A stretch of DNA of 45,508 bases from JABSOG01 sp041583135 (GCA_041583135.1 JBFHGJ010000045.1:1-45508), one strand, 5' to 3'; counted from the stretch's first letter, positions 7,836 to 16,737 are shown. The notes: generated by a model not told the origin, from the sequence alone. Translations and numbers: made by a program.

Positions 7836-9116
7836 CTAGGATTCTCGTGCAATCGCGCGATAGGCAATGTCTGTACGATAGAAGACATCTTTCCAGCTAA
7901 TGGCCTTAACCAACTCATAGGCGCCTTGTTGCGCTTCAGTGACACTATCGCCTAAGGCGACGGCACAAAGAACACGACCGCCATTGGTCACCACATCATC
8001 TCCCGACATTTTGGTGCCAGCGTGAAAGACTTTCTTGTCACTGGTTGCCGCAGGAATACCTGTGATCACATCGCCTTTGTTGTAGCTGTCTGGGTAGCCT
8101 CCGGCTGCCAACACTACACCGACAGCCGCTCTAGGGTCAAACTCGATTTCAGCGCTATCCAGTTTACCGTCGATGGCCAAAAGGCACAGTTCAACCAAGT
8201 CTGATTGCAAACGCATCATAATAGGCTGAGTTTCAGGGTCGCCAAAGCGGCAGTTGTATTCAAGCACTTTGGCACTGCCATCTGGTGCAACCATCAAACC
8301 TGCGTATAAAAAGCCGGTGTAGGTATTGCCTTCTGCTGCCATGCCTTCGACTGTTGGGCGAATAACATGCTCCATGGTCCAGTCGTTGACCGCTTGGGTG
8401 ACAACCGGGGCTGGGGAGTAGGCGCCCATACCGCCTGTATTCGGGCCTTTGTCACCATTGTCACGGGCTTTGTGATCTTGCGATGAGGCAAAAGGTAAAA
8501 TGTTTTTGCCATCGACCATGACAATAAATGAGGCTTCTTCGCCGACGAGAAATTCTTCAATCACCACGCGGCTACCAGCATCGCCAAACTTATTACCGGC
8601 GAGCATATCTTCGATGGCGTCGAAGGCTTCCTGTTCGGTTTGGGCAATGATCACGCCTTTACCGGCGGCAAGACCGTCAGCTTTGATCACAATCGGCAAT
8701 TTGCCTTGACGAACATAGTCTTTGGCAGGCTCGATTTGGGTAAAGTTTTGATAGTCGGCCGTTGGAATGTTGTGACGGGCCAAAAAGTCTTTGGTAAAGG
8801 CTTTTGAGCCTTCCAATTGCGCCGCACCGGCACTTGGGCCGAAGATTTTCAGGTCGTGCTGGTTGAACTTGTCAACCACACCGGCAACCAAAGGGGCCTC
8901 AGGGCCGACAATGGTCAAGTCGATTTTGTTCTCAAGGGCAAAGTTTAACAAACCATCGATGTCTTCTGCACCGATGGCAACATTTTCCAGCTTGTCTTCC
9001 AAGGCAGTGCCAGCATTACCTGGGGCAACGTAAACCACTTCAACCTTGCTTGATTGCGCGGCTTTATATGCCAGCGCATGTTCGCGGCCACCGCCGCCAA
9101 TCACTAATACTTTCAT
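7836..9116 (-). CDS. purD: Phosphoribosylamine-glycine ligase (GAR synthetase)
   Basis: A 426-residue ATP-grasp enzyme catalysing ATP-dependent joining of phosphoribosylamine and glycine, the second step of purine synthesis. Recognised by MKVLVIGGGGREHALAYK at the N-terminus, KADGLAAGKGV in the ATP-grasp domain, HKARDNGDKGPNTGGMGAYSP, and EYNCRFGDPETQ near the metal site. The ATG at 9116 gives the standard family N-terminus; a TTG three codons upstream is less likely. It lies 21 bp downstream of purH and is presumably co-transcribed with it, as is usual in gammaproteobacteria. Confidence 0.97.
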   Translation of the reverse strand: MKVLVIGGGGREHALAYKAAQSSKVEVVYVAPGNAGTALEDKLENVAIGAEDIDGLLNFALENKIDLTIVGPEAPLVAGVVDKFNQHDLKIFGPSAGAAQLEGSKAFTKDFLARHNIPTADYQNFTQIEPAKDYVRQGKLPIVIKADGLAAGKGVIIAQTEQEAFDAIEDMLAGNKFGDAGSRVVIEEFLVGEEASFIVMVDGKNILPFASSQDHKARDNGDKGPNTGGMGAYSPAPVVTQAVNDWTMEHVIRPTVEGMAAEGNTYTGFLYAGLMVAPDGSAKVLEYNCRFGDPETQPIMMRLQSDLVELCLLAIDGKLDSAEIEFDPRAAVGVVLAAGGYPDSYNKGDVITGIPAATSDKKVFHAGTKMSGDDVVTNGGRVLCAVALGDSVTEAQQGAYELVKAISWKDVFYRTDIAYRAIARES

Positions 9117-9137
9117 CTGTCTCAATCCACCTAAGGC

Positions 9138-10730
9138 TTAATGTCTGAAATGGCGCATACCGGTAAACACCATGGCCATGCCGTGCTCATCTGCGGCGGC
9201 GATGGTTTCTTCATCACGCATTGAACCGCCCGGTTGAATGACCGCGGTGATACCGGCTTCGGCCGCAGCGTCAATACCATCACGGAATGGGAAGAAAGCA
9301 TCAGAAGCCATAACAGAGCCTTTAACTTCAAGATTTTCGTCTGCTGCTTTAATACCGGCAATTTTAGCACTGTAAACACGGCTCATTTGACCGGCACCAA
9401 CACCAATGGTCATATCACCTTTGGCGTAGACAATGGCGTTTGATTTTACATATTTGGCGACTTTCCAGCAGAACAGCAAATCTTTTAACTCTTGCTCGGT
9501 CGGTTGACGCTTGGTGACCACCTTAAGGTCATCTAAGCCGACCATGCCTTGGTCTCTGTCTTGTACCAAGATACCACCGTTAACACGCTTGATGTCTGGC
9601 TGGGTGGTTTTACCTTGCCATTGGCCACAGACCAGCAAGCGAACGTTTTTCTTTTTGGCGACGGCTTCTTTGGCTTCTTCGCTAACACTTGGGGCAATGA
9701 TCACTTCAACAAACTGCTTGGCTACAATCGCCGCAGCGGTTTGGCCGTCAAGCTCGCGGTTAAAGGCGATGATGCCGCCAAACGCAGAGGTTGGGTCGGT
9801 GGTAAAGGCTCGCTCATAAGCTTCTAAAATGTCTTTGCCAAGGGCAACGCCACATGGGTTGGCATGTTTGATTATCACACAGGCCGGCTCATCAAACTCT
9901 TTCACGCACTCAAGGGCGGCATCGGTATCGGCGATGTTGTTGTAAGACAATGCTTTGCCCTGTAATTGAGTCGCTGTGGCAACAGAGGCTTCAGCAACGT
10001 CGGACTCAACATAGAAGGCCGCTTGCTGGTGTGAGTTTTCACCATAGCGCATATCTTGTTTCTTGATGAACTGAGTGTTGAAAGTACGGGGGAATTTAGA
10101 ATCTTCAGTCTGTTCGGCGTCATCGCCATAGCTTTTAACCATGGTGCCGAAGTAGTTGGCTATCATGCCGTCGTATTGCGCAGTATGCTCATAGGCGGCA
10201 ATAGCCAAGTCAAAACGAGTGGTATAAGTGGTTGCGCCATCGTTAGCTTCAAGTTCTGCCAATACACGCTGATAGTCACTGGCGCGAACGATAATGGTAA
10301 CATCTTTGTTGTTTTTCGCCGCCGCGCGAACCATGGTTGGGCCGCCGATATCGATGTTTTCAATGGCATCTTCTAGCGTACAACCTGCTTTTGCCACGGT
10401 GTTGGCGAAAGGATAAAGGTTAACCACAACCATATCGATAGGGGCGATATTGTTTTCATCCATAACCGCTTCATCGGTGCCGCGACGACCTAAGATACCA
10501 CCGTGGATTTTTGGATGCAGAGTTTTAACCCGGCCATCCATGATCTCAGGGTGACCGGTATGGTCTGACACTTCTTTAACCGGAACACCGTTATCGGCAA
10601 GCAATTTGGCGGTACCGCCGGTTGAGAGCAGTTCAACGCCTCGCAAGTGCAGCGCTTTGGCAAACTCTAAAATGCCTGTTTTATCGGAAACACTTAACAG
10701 GGCGCGACGAATTGGACGAAGTTGATCCAT
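9138..10730 (-). CDS. purH: Bifunctional AICAR formyltransferase/IMP cyclohydrolase
   Basis: A 530-residue cytosolic enzyme catalysing the last two steps of IMP synthesis. The N-terminal MGS-like cyclohydrolase domain (about 1-200) shows RRALLSVSDKTGILEFAK and HPKIHGGILGRR. The transformylase domain shows KKQDMRYGENSHQQAAFY, KHANPCGVA, TSAFGGIIAFN and the ending DAFFPFRDGIDAAAEAG, with a C-terminal MRHFRH as in E. coli PurH. The ATG at 10730 is preceded by AGGTG at a suitable distance. The in-frame GTG at 10742 overlaps that ribosome site and is less likely. Confidence 0.97.
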   Translation of the reverse strand: MDQLRPIRRALLSVSDKTGILEFAKALHLRGVELLSTGGTAKLLADNGVPVKEVSDHTGHPEIMDGRVKTLHPKIHGGILGRRGTDEAVMDENNIAPIDMVVVNLYPFANTVAKAGCTLEDAIENIDIGGPTMVRAAAKNNKDVTIIVRASDYQRVLAELEANDGATTYTTRFDLAIAAYEHTAQYDGMIANYFGTMVKSYGDDAEQTEDSKFPRTFNTQFIKKQDMRYGENSHQQAAFYVESDVAEASVATATQLQGKALSYNNIADTDAALECVKEFDEPACVIIKHANPCGVALGKDILEAYERAFTTDPTSAFGGIIAFNRELDGQTAAAIVAKQFVEVIIAPSVSEEAKEAVAKKKNVRLLVCGQWQGKTTQPDIKRVNGGILVQDRDQGMVGLDDLKVVTKRQPTEQELKDLLFCWKVAKYVKSNAIVYAKGDMTIGVGAGQMSRVYSAKIAGIKAADENLEVKGSVMASDAFFPFRDGIDAAAEAGITAVIQPGGSMRDEETIAAADEHGMAMVFTGMRHFRH

Positions 10731-10945
10731 GGAATTATTCACCTAAATAAAGTTGAGGTTAATGTCTAAATGAAGAAGCTGCGGATAATAGCAGGATATG
10801 ACCGAAAAGTCGCCGATTGCAGCGGGGAAAGTTAGATTATTTTGGCTTATCGTTTGGTTTTGCGCTCAAACTGCCGATTTGGCGTGTTTGCATACTGTTA
10901 TAGCGCGCTAAGCCCTGTATTTACTGCAATCGTATTCAACCAAAG

Positions 10946-10961
10946 TTGACCGTTTGGTCAA
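10946..10961. promoter_or_regulatory. 16-bp palindrome upstream of purH, operator candidate
   Basis: TTGACCGTTTGGTCAA has 6-bp perfect arms around GTTT. It lies about 216 bp upstream of the purH start. The arms resemble generic TetR-type sites, but the central part only weakly resembles a PurR box. Function unassigned. Confidence 0.35.
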
Positions 10962-11067
10962 GAAAGTAAAGCAGAAAGAGCGGTTTTTAGCTGCCTTACG
11001 CCTCACGAGCGGCGCTTACATTGAGACTGTTTTTTGCGAGGGGGACTATCGTCAACGGCAAAAACAC

Positions 11068-11091
11068 AAAAAGCACCCGAAGGTGCTTTTT
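11068..11091. terminator. Rho-independent terminator after fis
   Basis: AAAAAGCACC-CGAA-GGTGCTTTTT, 10-bp inverted repeat with A and T tracts built in, located 28 bp past the fis stop on the minus strand. Confidence 0.88.
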
Positions 11092-11118
11092 GTCATAAAA
11101 AACTGCCAAAGCAATTTC

Positions 11119-11409
11119 TTAGTTCATACCGTAACGCTTCAATTTCTTGCGTAAAGTACCACGGTTGATGCCCAGCATGATGGCAGCGCGAGTCTGGTTA
11201 CCACGGGTGTAGGTCATAACCTGCTCAAGTAAAGGCGCTTCAAGCTCTGAAAGAACCAGATCATATACACCTTCAACGTCTTGACCGTTCAATTGCATCA
11301 AGTAGTTTTTAACCGCTTTACGTACCGCTTCACGCAAAGGCTGAGGCTTGTCTTGAGTTTGGATGTGTGCGTTGGTAATGAACGGGTAAGTTACGTCTTG
11401 ATCAAACAT
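11119..11409 (-). CDS. fis: DNA-binding protein Fis
   Basis: A 96-residue nucleoid protein and transcriptional regulator. The C-terminal helix-turn-helix YTRGNQTRAAIMLGINRGTL followed by RKKLKRYGMN is nearly identical to E. coli Fis, and KPLREAVRKAVKNYLMQLNGQD-like helices precede it. Fis controls stable RNA synthesis, recombination and many growth-phase genes. It follows dusB by 19 bp, the conserved dusB-fis operon in which fis expression depends on the dusB promoter. Confidence 0.98.
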   Translation of the reverse strand: MFDQDVTYPFITNAHIQTQDKPQPLREAVRKAVKNYLMQLNGQDVEGVYDLVLSELEAPLLEQVMTYTRGNQTRAAIMLGINRGTLRKKLKRYGMN

Positions 11410-11428
11410 GTTTCTCTCTTATATTAAG

Positions 11429-12400
11429 TTAGTTAAGTTGCAAGTTGCTAAAATAATTGCTCAATGCCTCAAACTGGGCTGTTGGACATTCAAGCGCATT
11501 AAATTGTTTGCGAAATGAACCTTCTCGGTCCGATTTCTGTAAATACCAGCTGATGTGCTTACGGGCGATACGAAGGCCCATAAACTCACCATAAAATGCG
11601 TGCACGTTACGTACATGAGCAGTCAAAACCTGCTCAACTTCTGTCAAAGCCGGCTTGGCCATGTGCTCACCGGTTTGCAGATAGTGCGTGATCTCGCGAA
11701 ATATCCAAGGTTGCCCTTGAGCCGCTCGTCCTATCATTAAGGCGTCAGCATTTGTATATTCCAGTACCCACTTGGCTTTTTCTGGCGAATCGATATCACC
11801 ATTGGCGACCACTGGAATAGACACTGCCTGCTTAATTTTTTTGATGGTGTCGTACTCTGCATATCCCTTGTACAAACAGCTTCTAGTTCTACCATGTACA
11901 GCCAAACTTTGAATGCCTTCACCATCGGCAATTTTGGCAATTTCAACACCGTTGCGATTGTCCGGATCCCATCCTGTGCGGATCTTCAATGTCACCGGAA
12001 CGTCAACAGATGCTACCACCGCCTGTACAATCTCCCGCACTAAGTCCGGGTATTGCAACAACGCCGACCCTGCCAGCTTCTTGTTGACTTTTTTTGCCGG
12101 GCATCCCATGTTGATGTCAATGATCTGCGCACCATGTTCAACATTGAATTGGGCGGCTTTGGCCATCAACTGAGGATCAGAACCGGCAATTTGTACCGAA
12201 CGAATACCACATTCGTCATCGTGCAACATTCGGTTTTTTGATTTTTCTGTGTCCCAAACCTTTGGGTTTGCCGACATCATCTCCGATACCGCCATCGCGG
12301 CACCCAAGCCCATACACATCGACCTAAAAGGTCTGTCTGTAACGCCTGCCATCGGTGCGACAATCAGGTTATTTGCTAATTTGTATGGACCTATTTGCAA
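11429..12400 (-). CDS. dusB: tRNA-dihydrouridine synthase B
   Basis: A 323-residue flavin enzyme that reduces uridine in the tRNA D-loop. Landmarks: APMAGVTDRPFRSMC near the start, QIAGSDP, DINMGCPAKKVNKKLAGSALL with the catalytic Cys of the NMGCPxxKV motif, HGRTRSCLYKG, and NADALMIGRAAQGQPW. It resembles E. coli DusB throughout. The only start giving the family N-terminus is TTG at 12400, because an in-frame stop lies just upstream. That weak start may keep DusB low relative to Fis. First gene of the dusB-fis operon. Confidence 0.96.
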   Translation of the reverse strand: MQIGPYKLANNLIVAPMAGVTDRPFRSMCMGLGAAMAVSEMMSANPKVWDTEKSKNRMLHDDECGIRSVQIAGSDPQLMAKAAQFNVEHGAQIIDINMGCPAKKVNKKLAGSALLQYPDLVREIVQAVVASVDVPVTLKIRTGWDPDNRNGVEIAKIADGEGIQSLAVHGRTRSCLYKGYAEYDTIKKIKQAVSIPVVANGDIDSPEKAKWVLEYTNADALMIGRAAQGQPWIFREITHYLQTGEHMAKPALTEVEQVLTAHVRNVHAFYGEFMGLRIARKHISWYLQKSDREGSFRKQFNALECPTAQFEALSNYFSNLQLN

Positions 12401-12733
12401 ATCAAAAACACTCTACTGCATTTGTCTGACTGACGCCTGGTTTTACATCTTGCCAAATCGAATGTGTACAAAGTCACATCTGAATTATCGGCGGATATAA
12501 ATGCGTTAACTCATTGACACAACTGGTCAAAAAAGACACAGCTGGTGCTAAGAGGCGCTCAGTTTACTGGTTTTTTCAGAAAAATCAAAGGTTATAATTT
12601 AAACAAATTGTTTTTTTTTTGATGTCAAGGCCTTGACACTGCCGTTAATCGTTCCCCATCGCGCAATTGAACGAAATTGCTTGAAAAACTTAGTTACAAA
12701 CGGTAGTCAACGTCTTGAATATTACCCGCTTAA
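12401..12733. other. Intergenic region upstream of dusB-fis
   Basis: About 330 AT-rich bases between prmA and dusB, with a T10 tract (12611-12620), a perfect 16-bp palindrome (12623-12638) and a looser dyad TTGAC...GGTCAA at 12514-12530. It probably contains the growth-regulated dusB-fis promoter and Fis sites. No gene seen. Confidence 0.6.
12595..12638 (-). promoter_or_regulatory. Candidate dusB-fis promoter with -35 TTGACA inside a palindrome
   Basis: On the minus strand the right arm of the palindrome TGTCAAGGCCTTGACA ends with a perfect TTGACA. It is followed by an A10 tract and the AT-rich TTTAAATTATAAC, which could supply the -10; the exact -10 and spacing are ambiguous. Overlap of the -35 with a palindrome would allow repression. 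The start codon lies about 200 bp downstream, so other promoters may exist. Confidence 0.4.
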
Positions 12734-13615
12734 TCAGCGTTTTTGGCCACTGATCCGAACCCACTCATCCTCTATGGCAATCGGCTGTAAGTCACAGCTT
12801 TGGCCATAGACGGCGAGCAATTGCTCAGTCTGCGATTCCAAGATACCTGAGAGCGCAATGTCGGCCCCCGGCTTGGCGTATCCAGTGATCACTTCATATA
12901 GCGCTTTAAGTGGTCCTGCCAAAATATTGGCCACTACCACATCAGCGGCTAGCGTTGGCTGATCTTTTGGTAGATAAAGCTCTAACTTATCCGCCACGTC
13001 ATTTCTTAGCGCATTGGCTTGGCTTGCTTCAATCGCTTGTGGGTCGATATCGATGCCAACCACACGCTTGGCGCCAAGTTTCAATGCACCGATAGCTAAA
13101 ATACCTGAACCACAGCCAAAATCGACAACCGTCTTACCTTTGAGGTCAAGAGAGTCGAGCCAGCTCAGACATAAAGCCGTTGTCGGGTGTGTACCGGTAC
13201 CAAATGCCAAACCCGGGTCGAGTAAAATATTTACTGCACTCGGGTCTGGGATCTCGCGCCAGCTGGGACAAACCCACAGACGAGAGCCAAATTTCATCGG
13301 ATGGAAGTTATCCATCCATTCGCGCTCCCAGTCTTTGTCTTCAAGGGCTTCAATCTTATAACCAAAGTCCTTACCCAACAGCGGCTGTGCTTTTAAATAA
13401 GCGACGACCTTATCCATGTCATGATCGGCCGGATACAACCCCATCACTATGGTGTTGGCCCAGTATTTGACCTCATCACCAGGCAGCGGCTCGTAGATCG
13501 GCGTGTCTTTGGCATCCATAAAAGTGACGGCGGCTGAGCCGGTTGCCATCAACATATTGCTGATTTTATCTGCGGTTTCTTCGCTGGCGTCGATACGAAT
13601 TTGTATCCAAGGCAT
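12734..13615 (-). CDS. prmA: Ribosomal protein L11 methyltransferase
   Basis: A 293-residue SAM-dependent methyltransferase that trimethylates ribosomal protein L11. The substrate-recognition domain occupies the first 60 or so residues (MPWIQIRIDASEETADKIS). The catalytic domain shows LLDPGLAFGTGTHPTTALCL, VVDFGCGSGILAIGALKLGA (SAM site) and VVANILAGPL. Length is normal for the family. It sits between accC and dusB on the minus strand, the usual gammaproteobacterial order. Confidence 0.97.
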   Translation of the reverse strand: MPWIQIRIDASEETADKISNMLMATGSAAVTFMDAKDTPIYEPLPGDEVKYWANTIVMGLYPADHDMDKVVAYLKAQPLLGKDFGYKIEALEDKDWEREWMDNFHPMKFGSRLWVCPSWREIPDPSAVNILLDPGLAFGTGTHPTTALCLSWLDSLDLKGKTVVDFGCGSGILAIGALKLGAKRVVGIDIDPQAIEASQANALRNDVADKLELYLPKDQPTLAADVVVANILAGPLKALYEVITGYAKPGADIALSGILESQTEQLLAVYGQSCDLQPIAIEDEWVRISGQKR

Positions 13616-13744
13616 GGTGATTATCCTTACCGGTATTTTTGCGAGCGCGGATTATATACGAACAGACATTAAGCGGCAATCAAAACTTGGACGTTTAGAC
13701 AACATTTAGCGGCGTCTTAGCTAGGCGGTTGTCTAGGTAGGTAA

Positions 13745-13892
13745 TCTTTACGTCCCTGTAGCATGAGCCTTTAGGCTCGACCTCAGCAGACGATAGCGAT
13801 ATTCTAGTCGCACCTAAAGGTGCAGGCTACATCGGTGAACTATCCATAAATGACGTCCGGAGGATTAAATGGAGTCTCTTTACGTCCCTGTA
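13745..13892. repeat. Direct repeats TCTTTACGTCCCTGTA flanking the REP pair
   Basis: The 16-mer TCTTTACGTCCCTGTA occurs at 13745-13760 and again at 13877-13892. The two copies bracket the REP pair. They may mark duplication on insertion of the repeat element or be part of a larger repeated unit. Confidence 0.55.
13758..13830. repeat. Pair of inverted REP-like elements (BIME)
   Basis: 13758-13781 reads GTAG followed by a hairpin GAGCC-TTTA-GGCTC and ending CGAC. 13807-13830 read on the other strand is GTAG followed by GCACC-TTTA-GGTGC and ending CGAC. A 5' GTAG tetranucleotide plus an imperfect hairpin is the signature of REP sequences mobilised by REP-associated tyrosine transposases, and two head-to-head units form a BIME. 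No transposase gene is in the window. Confidence 0.65.
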
Positions 13893-13895
13893 AAG

Positions 13896-13921
13896 AAAAA
13901 GGCGCCGTCGGCGCCTTTTTT
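13896..13921. terminator. Rho-independent terminator after accC
   Basis: GGCGCC-GTC-GGCGCC stem-loop with A5 before and T6 after, 22 bp beyond the accC stop on the minus strand. Confidence 0.88.
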
Positions 13922-13942
13922 CATTGCAAAGTCTTGCTGAAA

Positions 13943-15289
13943 TTAACCCATGTTGAGTTTCTTTTCTAAATAGTGGATGTTGGTGCCACCATTTTGGAAG
14001 TTTTCATCAGCCATGATCTCTTTGTGCAGTTCGATGTTGGTCTTGATGCCTTCAACAACGATTTCATTTAACGCATGACGCATACGGGCGATAGCAACAC
14101 CACGGCTTTCACCGTAAGTGATCAGTTTGCCAATCATTGAATCGTAGTTAGGCGGCACCGAGTAACCGGCATAAATGTGCGAATCCCAACGAATACCCAA
14201 ACCACCCGGTGGATGGAAACGGGTAATGCGACCCGGTGAAGGGATAAACGTTTTTGGATCTTCGGCGTTGATACGGCATTCAATGGCATGGCCGTGCACT
14301 TTGACGTTATCTTGAGTCAGCGACAGAGGTTGACCGGCAGCAATACGTAATTGCTCTTTGATTAGGTCAACACCAGTTACCATTTCTGTCACCGGATGCT
14401 CAACCTGAATACGGGTATTCATTTCAATGAAATAGAATTCGCCGTTTTCAAACAAGAATTCAAAGGTGCCTGCACCACGGTAAGCCAAATCAACACAGGC
14501 TTTTACACAGCGCTCACCAATGTTGCGACGCATCGACTCGGTAATACCCGGTGCCGGTGCTTCTTCGACCACTTTTTGGTGGCGACGTTGCATTGAACAG
14601 TCACGCTCACCTAAGTGAATGGCGTGGCCCTGACCGTCGGAAAGCACTTGAATTTCCACGTGACGTGGGTTTTCAAGGAATTTCTCCATATAAACATCAG
14701 GGTTGTTAAATGCCATACCGGCTTCTGATGAGGTCAGACGAACCGCTTTTAACAGCTCGACTTCGTTACGCACTACGCGCATACCTTTACCACCACCGCC
14801 ACCTGAGGCTTTGATGATCACAGGGAAGCCTATGCGACGGGCAATCGACAGGTTTTTGTCATCATCATTGATGTCCAAAACACCGTCTGAACCAGGTACG
14901 CAAGGAACGCCGGCTTTTTTCATCGCTTTGATGGCCGAGACTTTATCACCCATAATACGGATGCTTTCGGCGCGAGGACCGATGAAAATAAAGCCGCTGC
15001 TTTCTACCTGTTCGGCAAACTCGGCATTCTCAGCCAAAAAACCGTAACCCGGGTGAATGGCAATGGCATCGGTCACTTCCGCCGCAGCAATGATGCGTGG
15101 AATATTTAAGTAACTCTCAGTCGCCGCTGCTTTACCGATACAAATCGATTCATCAGCCAAAAGAACATGTTTGAGTTCTTTATCGGCAGTAGAGTGAACG
15201 GCAACGGTCTTGATGCCCAGCTCTTTACAGGCGCGTAAGATGCGTAGGGCGATTTCGCCCCTATTTGCTATGACAACTTTATCTAACAT
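13943..15289 (-). CDS. accC: Acetyl-CoA carboxylase, biotin carboxylase subunit
   Basis: A 448-residue ATP-grasp enzyme that carboxylates the biotin of AccB in fatty-acid synthesis. Landmarks: KVVIANRGEIALRILRACKE at the start, HPGYGFLAENAEFAE, the glycine-rich ATP loop KASGGGGGKGMRVV, EKFLENPRHVEIQV, ERDCSMQRRHQKVVEE, and EMNTRIQVEHPVTE at the active site. Length and motifs are normal. It follows accB by 16 bp in the conserved accBC operon. Confidence 0.98.
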   Translation of the reverse strand: MLDKVVIANRGEIALRILRACKELGIKTVAVHSTADKELKHVLLADESICIGKAAATESYLNIPRIIAAAEVTDAIAIHPGYGFLAENAEFAEQVESSGFIFIGPRAESIRIMGDKVSAIKAMKKAGVPCVPGSDGVLDINDDDKNLSIARRIGFPVIIKASGGGGGKGMRVVRNEVELLKAVRLTSSEAGMAFNNPDVYMEKFLENPRHVEIQVLSDGQGHAIHLGERDCSMQRRHQKVVEEAPAPGITESMRRNIGERCVKACVDLAYRGAGTFEFLFENGEFYFIEMNTRIQVEHPVTEMVTGVDLIKEQLRIAAGQPLSLTQDNVKVHGHAIECRINAEDPKTFIPSPGRITRFHPPGGLGIRWDSHIYAGYSVPPNYDSMIGKLITYGESRGVAIARMRHALNEIVVEGIKTNIELHKEIMADENFQNGGTNIHYLEKKLNMG

Positions 15290-15305
15290 GACGTGGCCTT
15301 TTTGC

Positions 15306-15764
15306 TTATTCGATTACAAACAGTGGCTGGTCAAATTCTACCGGTTCTTCGTTGTCCACCAAGATTTGTTTGATCACACCTGATTTGTCGGCTTCAATCT
15401 GGTTCATCATTTTCATCGCTTCGATGATGCAAAGGGTATCGCCAACGTTTACTTGAGAGCCAACATCAACAAAAGATTTGGCACCTGGCGCAGATGAACG
15501 ATAGAAAGTACCAACCATAGGCGATTTAACGACGTGACCTGAGATCTCATCAGGTGCTGAAGACGCGCTATCGGCAACTGGTGCTGGAGCTGGTGCTGCG
15601 GCAACTGGCGCTGGGGCCGCTGCGACTTGATGCATAACCGGTGCTGCGGCATAAGAGCCACCACGGCTGATGCGTACTGATTCTTCACCCTCTGCAATTT
15701 CCAACTCAGAAATACCAGATTCTTCTACCAATTCGATCAGTTTTTTTATCTTGCGAATATCCAT
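15306..15764 (-). CDS. accB: Biotin carboxyl carrier protein of acetyl-CoA carboxylase
   Basis: A 152-residue carrier of the acetyl-CoA carboxylase complex. It has an N-terminal helix (MDIRKIKKLIELVEESGISE), an Ala/Pro-rich flexible linker at about residues 38-70, and a C-terminal biotinyl domain with the EAMKMMNQ motif, where Lys118 is the biotinylation site. Starts at ATG 15764 and is followed closely by accC. In this lineage accBC commonly follows aroQ, as here. Confidence 0.98.
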   Translation of the reverse strand: MDIRKIKKLIELVEESGISELEIAEGEESVRISRGGSYAAAPVMHQVAAAPAPVAAAPAPAPVADSASSAPDEISGHVVKSPMVGTFYRSSAPGAKSFVDVGSQVNVGDTLCIIEAMKMMNQIEADKSGVIKQILVDNEEPVEFDQPLFVIE

Positions 15765-15808
15765 GATGTGTCCTGTATTGTATTTGTTCGATTTAACTTG
15801 TTAATAAA

Positions 15809-16258
15809 TTACTTTTGCTGTAGATGGTTGACCGCGCTTTGTAGCGCATAGCCGTAACCATCTGCACCTAATCCACATATCACCCCTTTGGCAACGTCCG
15901 AGAGATATGAATGGTGCCTAAAAGGCTCTCTGGCATGAACGTTGGAAAGATGTACTTCAATAAAGGGGATTGCTACCGACAATAAGGCATCTCGCAACGC
16001 GACGCTGGTATGGGTGAATGCGCCGGGATTGATGATAATAAAGTCGGTGTTTTGAAAGGCTTGATGAATGGCGTCAATCAACTCATGTTCAGCATTGGAC
16101 TGCTTGGCAGATAAATTGACGTTTAAGGCTGTTGCCTGCTCGGTTAACTGCGCAACGATGTCGTCTAAGGTCAGCCGGCCGTAGATCTGCGGCTCACGCT
16201 TACCCAACATGTTCAAATTGGGGCCGTTTAGTAACAAAATATTAAACTGTGCTGACAT
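15809..16258 (-). CDS. aroQ: 3-dehydroquinate dehydratase, type II
   Basis: A 149-residue enzyme of the shikimate pathway converting 3-dehydroquinate to 3-dehydroshikimate. The type II pattern is clear: LLLNGPNLNMLGKREPQIYG, with the catalytic Tyr in the flexible loop after KREPQ; KQSNAEHELIDAIH; IINPGAFTHTSVALRDAL; and EVHLSNVHAREPFRHHSYLS. It lies 44 bp upstream of accB on the same strand. Confidence 0.97.
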   Translation of the reverse strand: MSAQFNILLLNGPNLNMLGKREPQIYGRLTLDDIVAQLTEQATALNVNLSAKQSNAEHELIDAIHQAFQNTDFIIINPGAFTHTSVALRDALLSVAIPFIEVHLSNVHAREPFRHHSYLSDVAKGVICGLGADGYGYALQSAVNHLQQK

Positions 16259-16737
16259 TTGTTATTAAGTTCCAGAAGTTTGCAGTAAACGTGTTTGTTT
16301 CTATCAAGTCTTTAGCATATTAATCAAAGTTGGCCAAAATAGAAACCTGATTTTGCCTGTTTTTGACCAAATTTCAATTATTATAGCAAAGTCTGATAAA
16401 ATGGCTGCAAAATTCTGGTCTTATCACCGAAATTAATCCGCAAGTTGCGGTATTTCAGATTCATATGCGCTAGCGTTATTAAACCATACAGATACTATGG
16501 ATTAAAGATTAACTATTTGAATATTAAGTAATAATATTGAATTTTGCTTGGTATTTGCCCCATTTCAGGCAATCATCGCAGTGAGCAATTTAGTGGCTTT
16601 GACTCAGGGGTAGGGTTAAAGTTCAGCGGAACAGCGTTACTTTTGCCAAAAAAGGTGTTGTACCTAAGCGTTTTGGCGAGAAGCCGACAACTTTACCGAC
16701 GTTTACTTAATTTGATTGCTGCTAAATGGTGTCGTGA
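16259..16737. other. Intergenic region upstream of aroQ
   Basis: About 480 AT-rich bases holding the aroQ-accBC promoter region. A plus-strand frame at 16544-16774 exists but runs into the end of the diguanylate cyclase gene, has no family features and is not called. Nothing else recognised. Confidence 0.5.

Larger units (their letters stand above)
10731..11118. other. Intergenic region between fis and purH
   Basis: About 390 bases holding the purH promoter region and the fis terminator (11068-11091). A 16-bp palindrome is at 10946-10961. A plus-strand frame across 10954-11154 runs into the terminator and antisense fis and shows no family features, so it is not called. No PurR-like box could be confidently placed. 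Confidence 0.55.
13616..13942. other. Intergenic region with REP pair between accC and prmA
   Basis: About 330 bases without a gene. It contains two inverted REP-like units (13758-13830), a 16-bp direct repeat on either side of them, and the accC terminator. Confidence 0.65.

Noticed and set aside
10954..11154. 66-codon plus-strand frame between purH and fis
   Set aside because: It crosses the fis terminator and antisense fis codons; no recognisable protein features.
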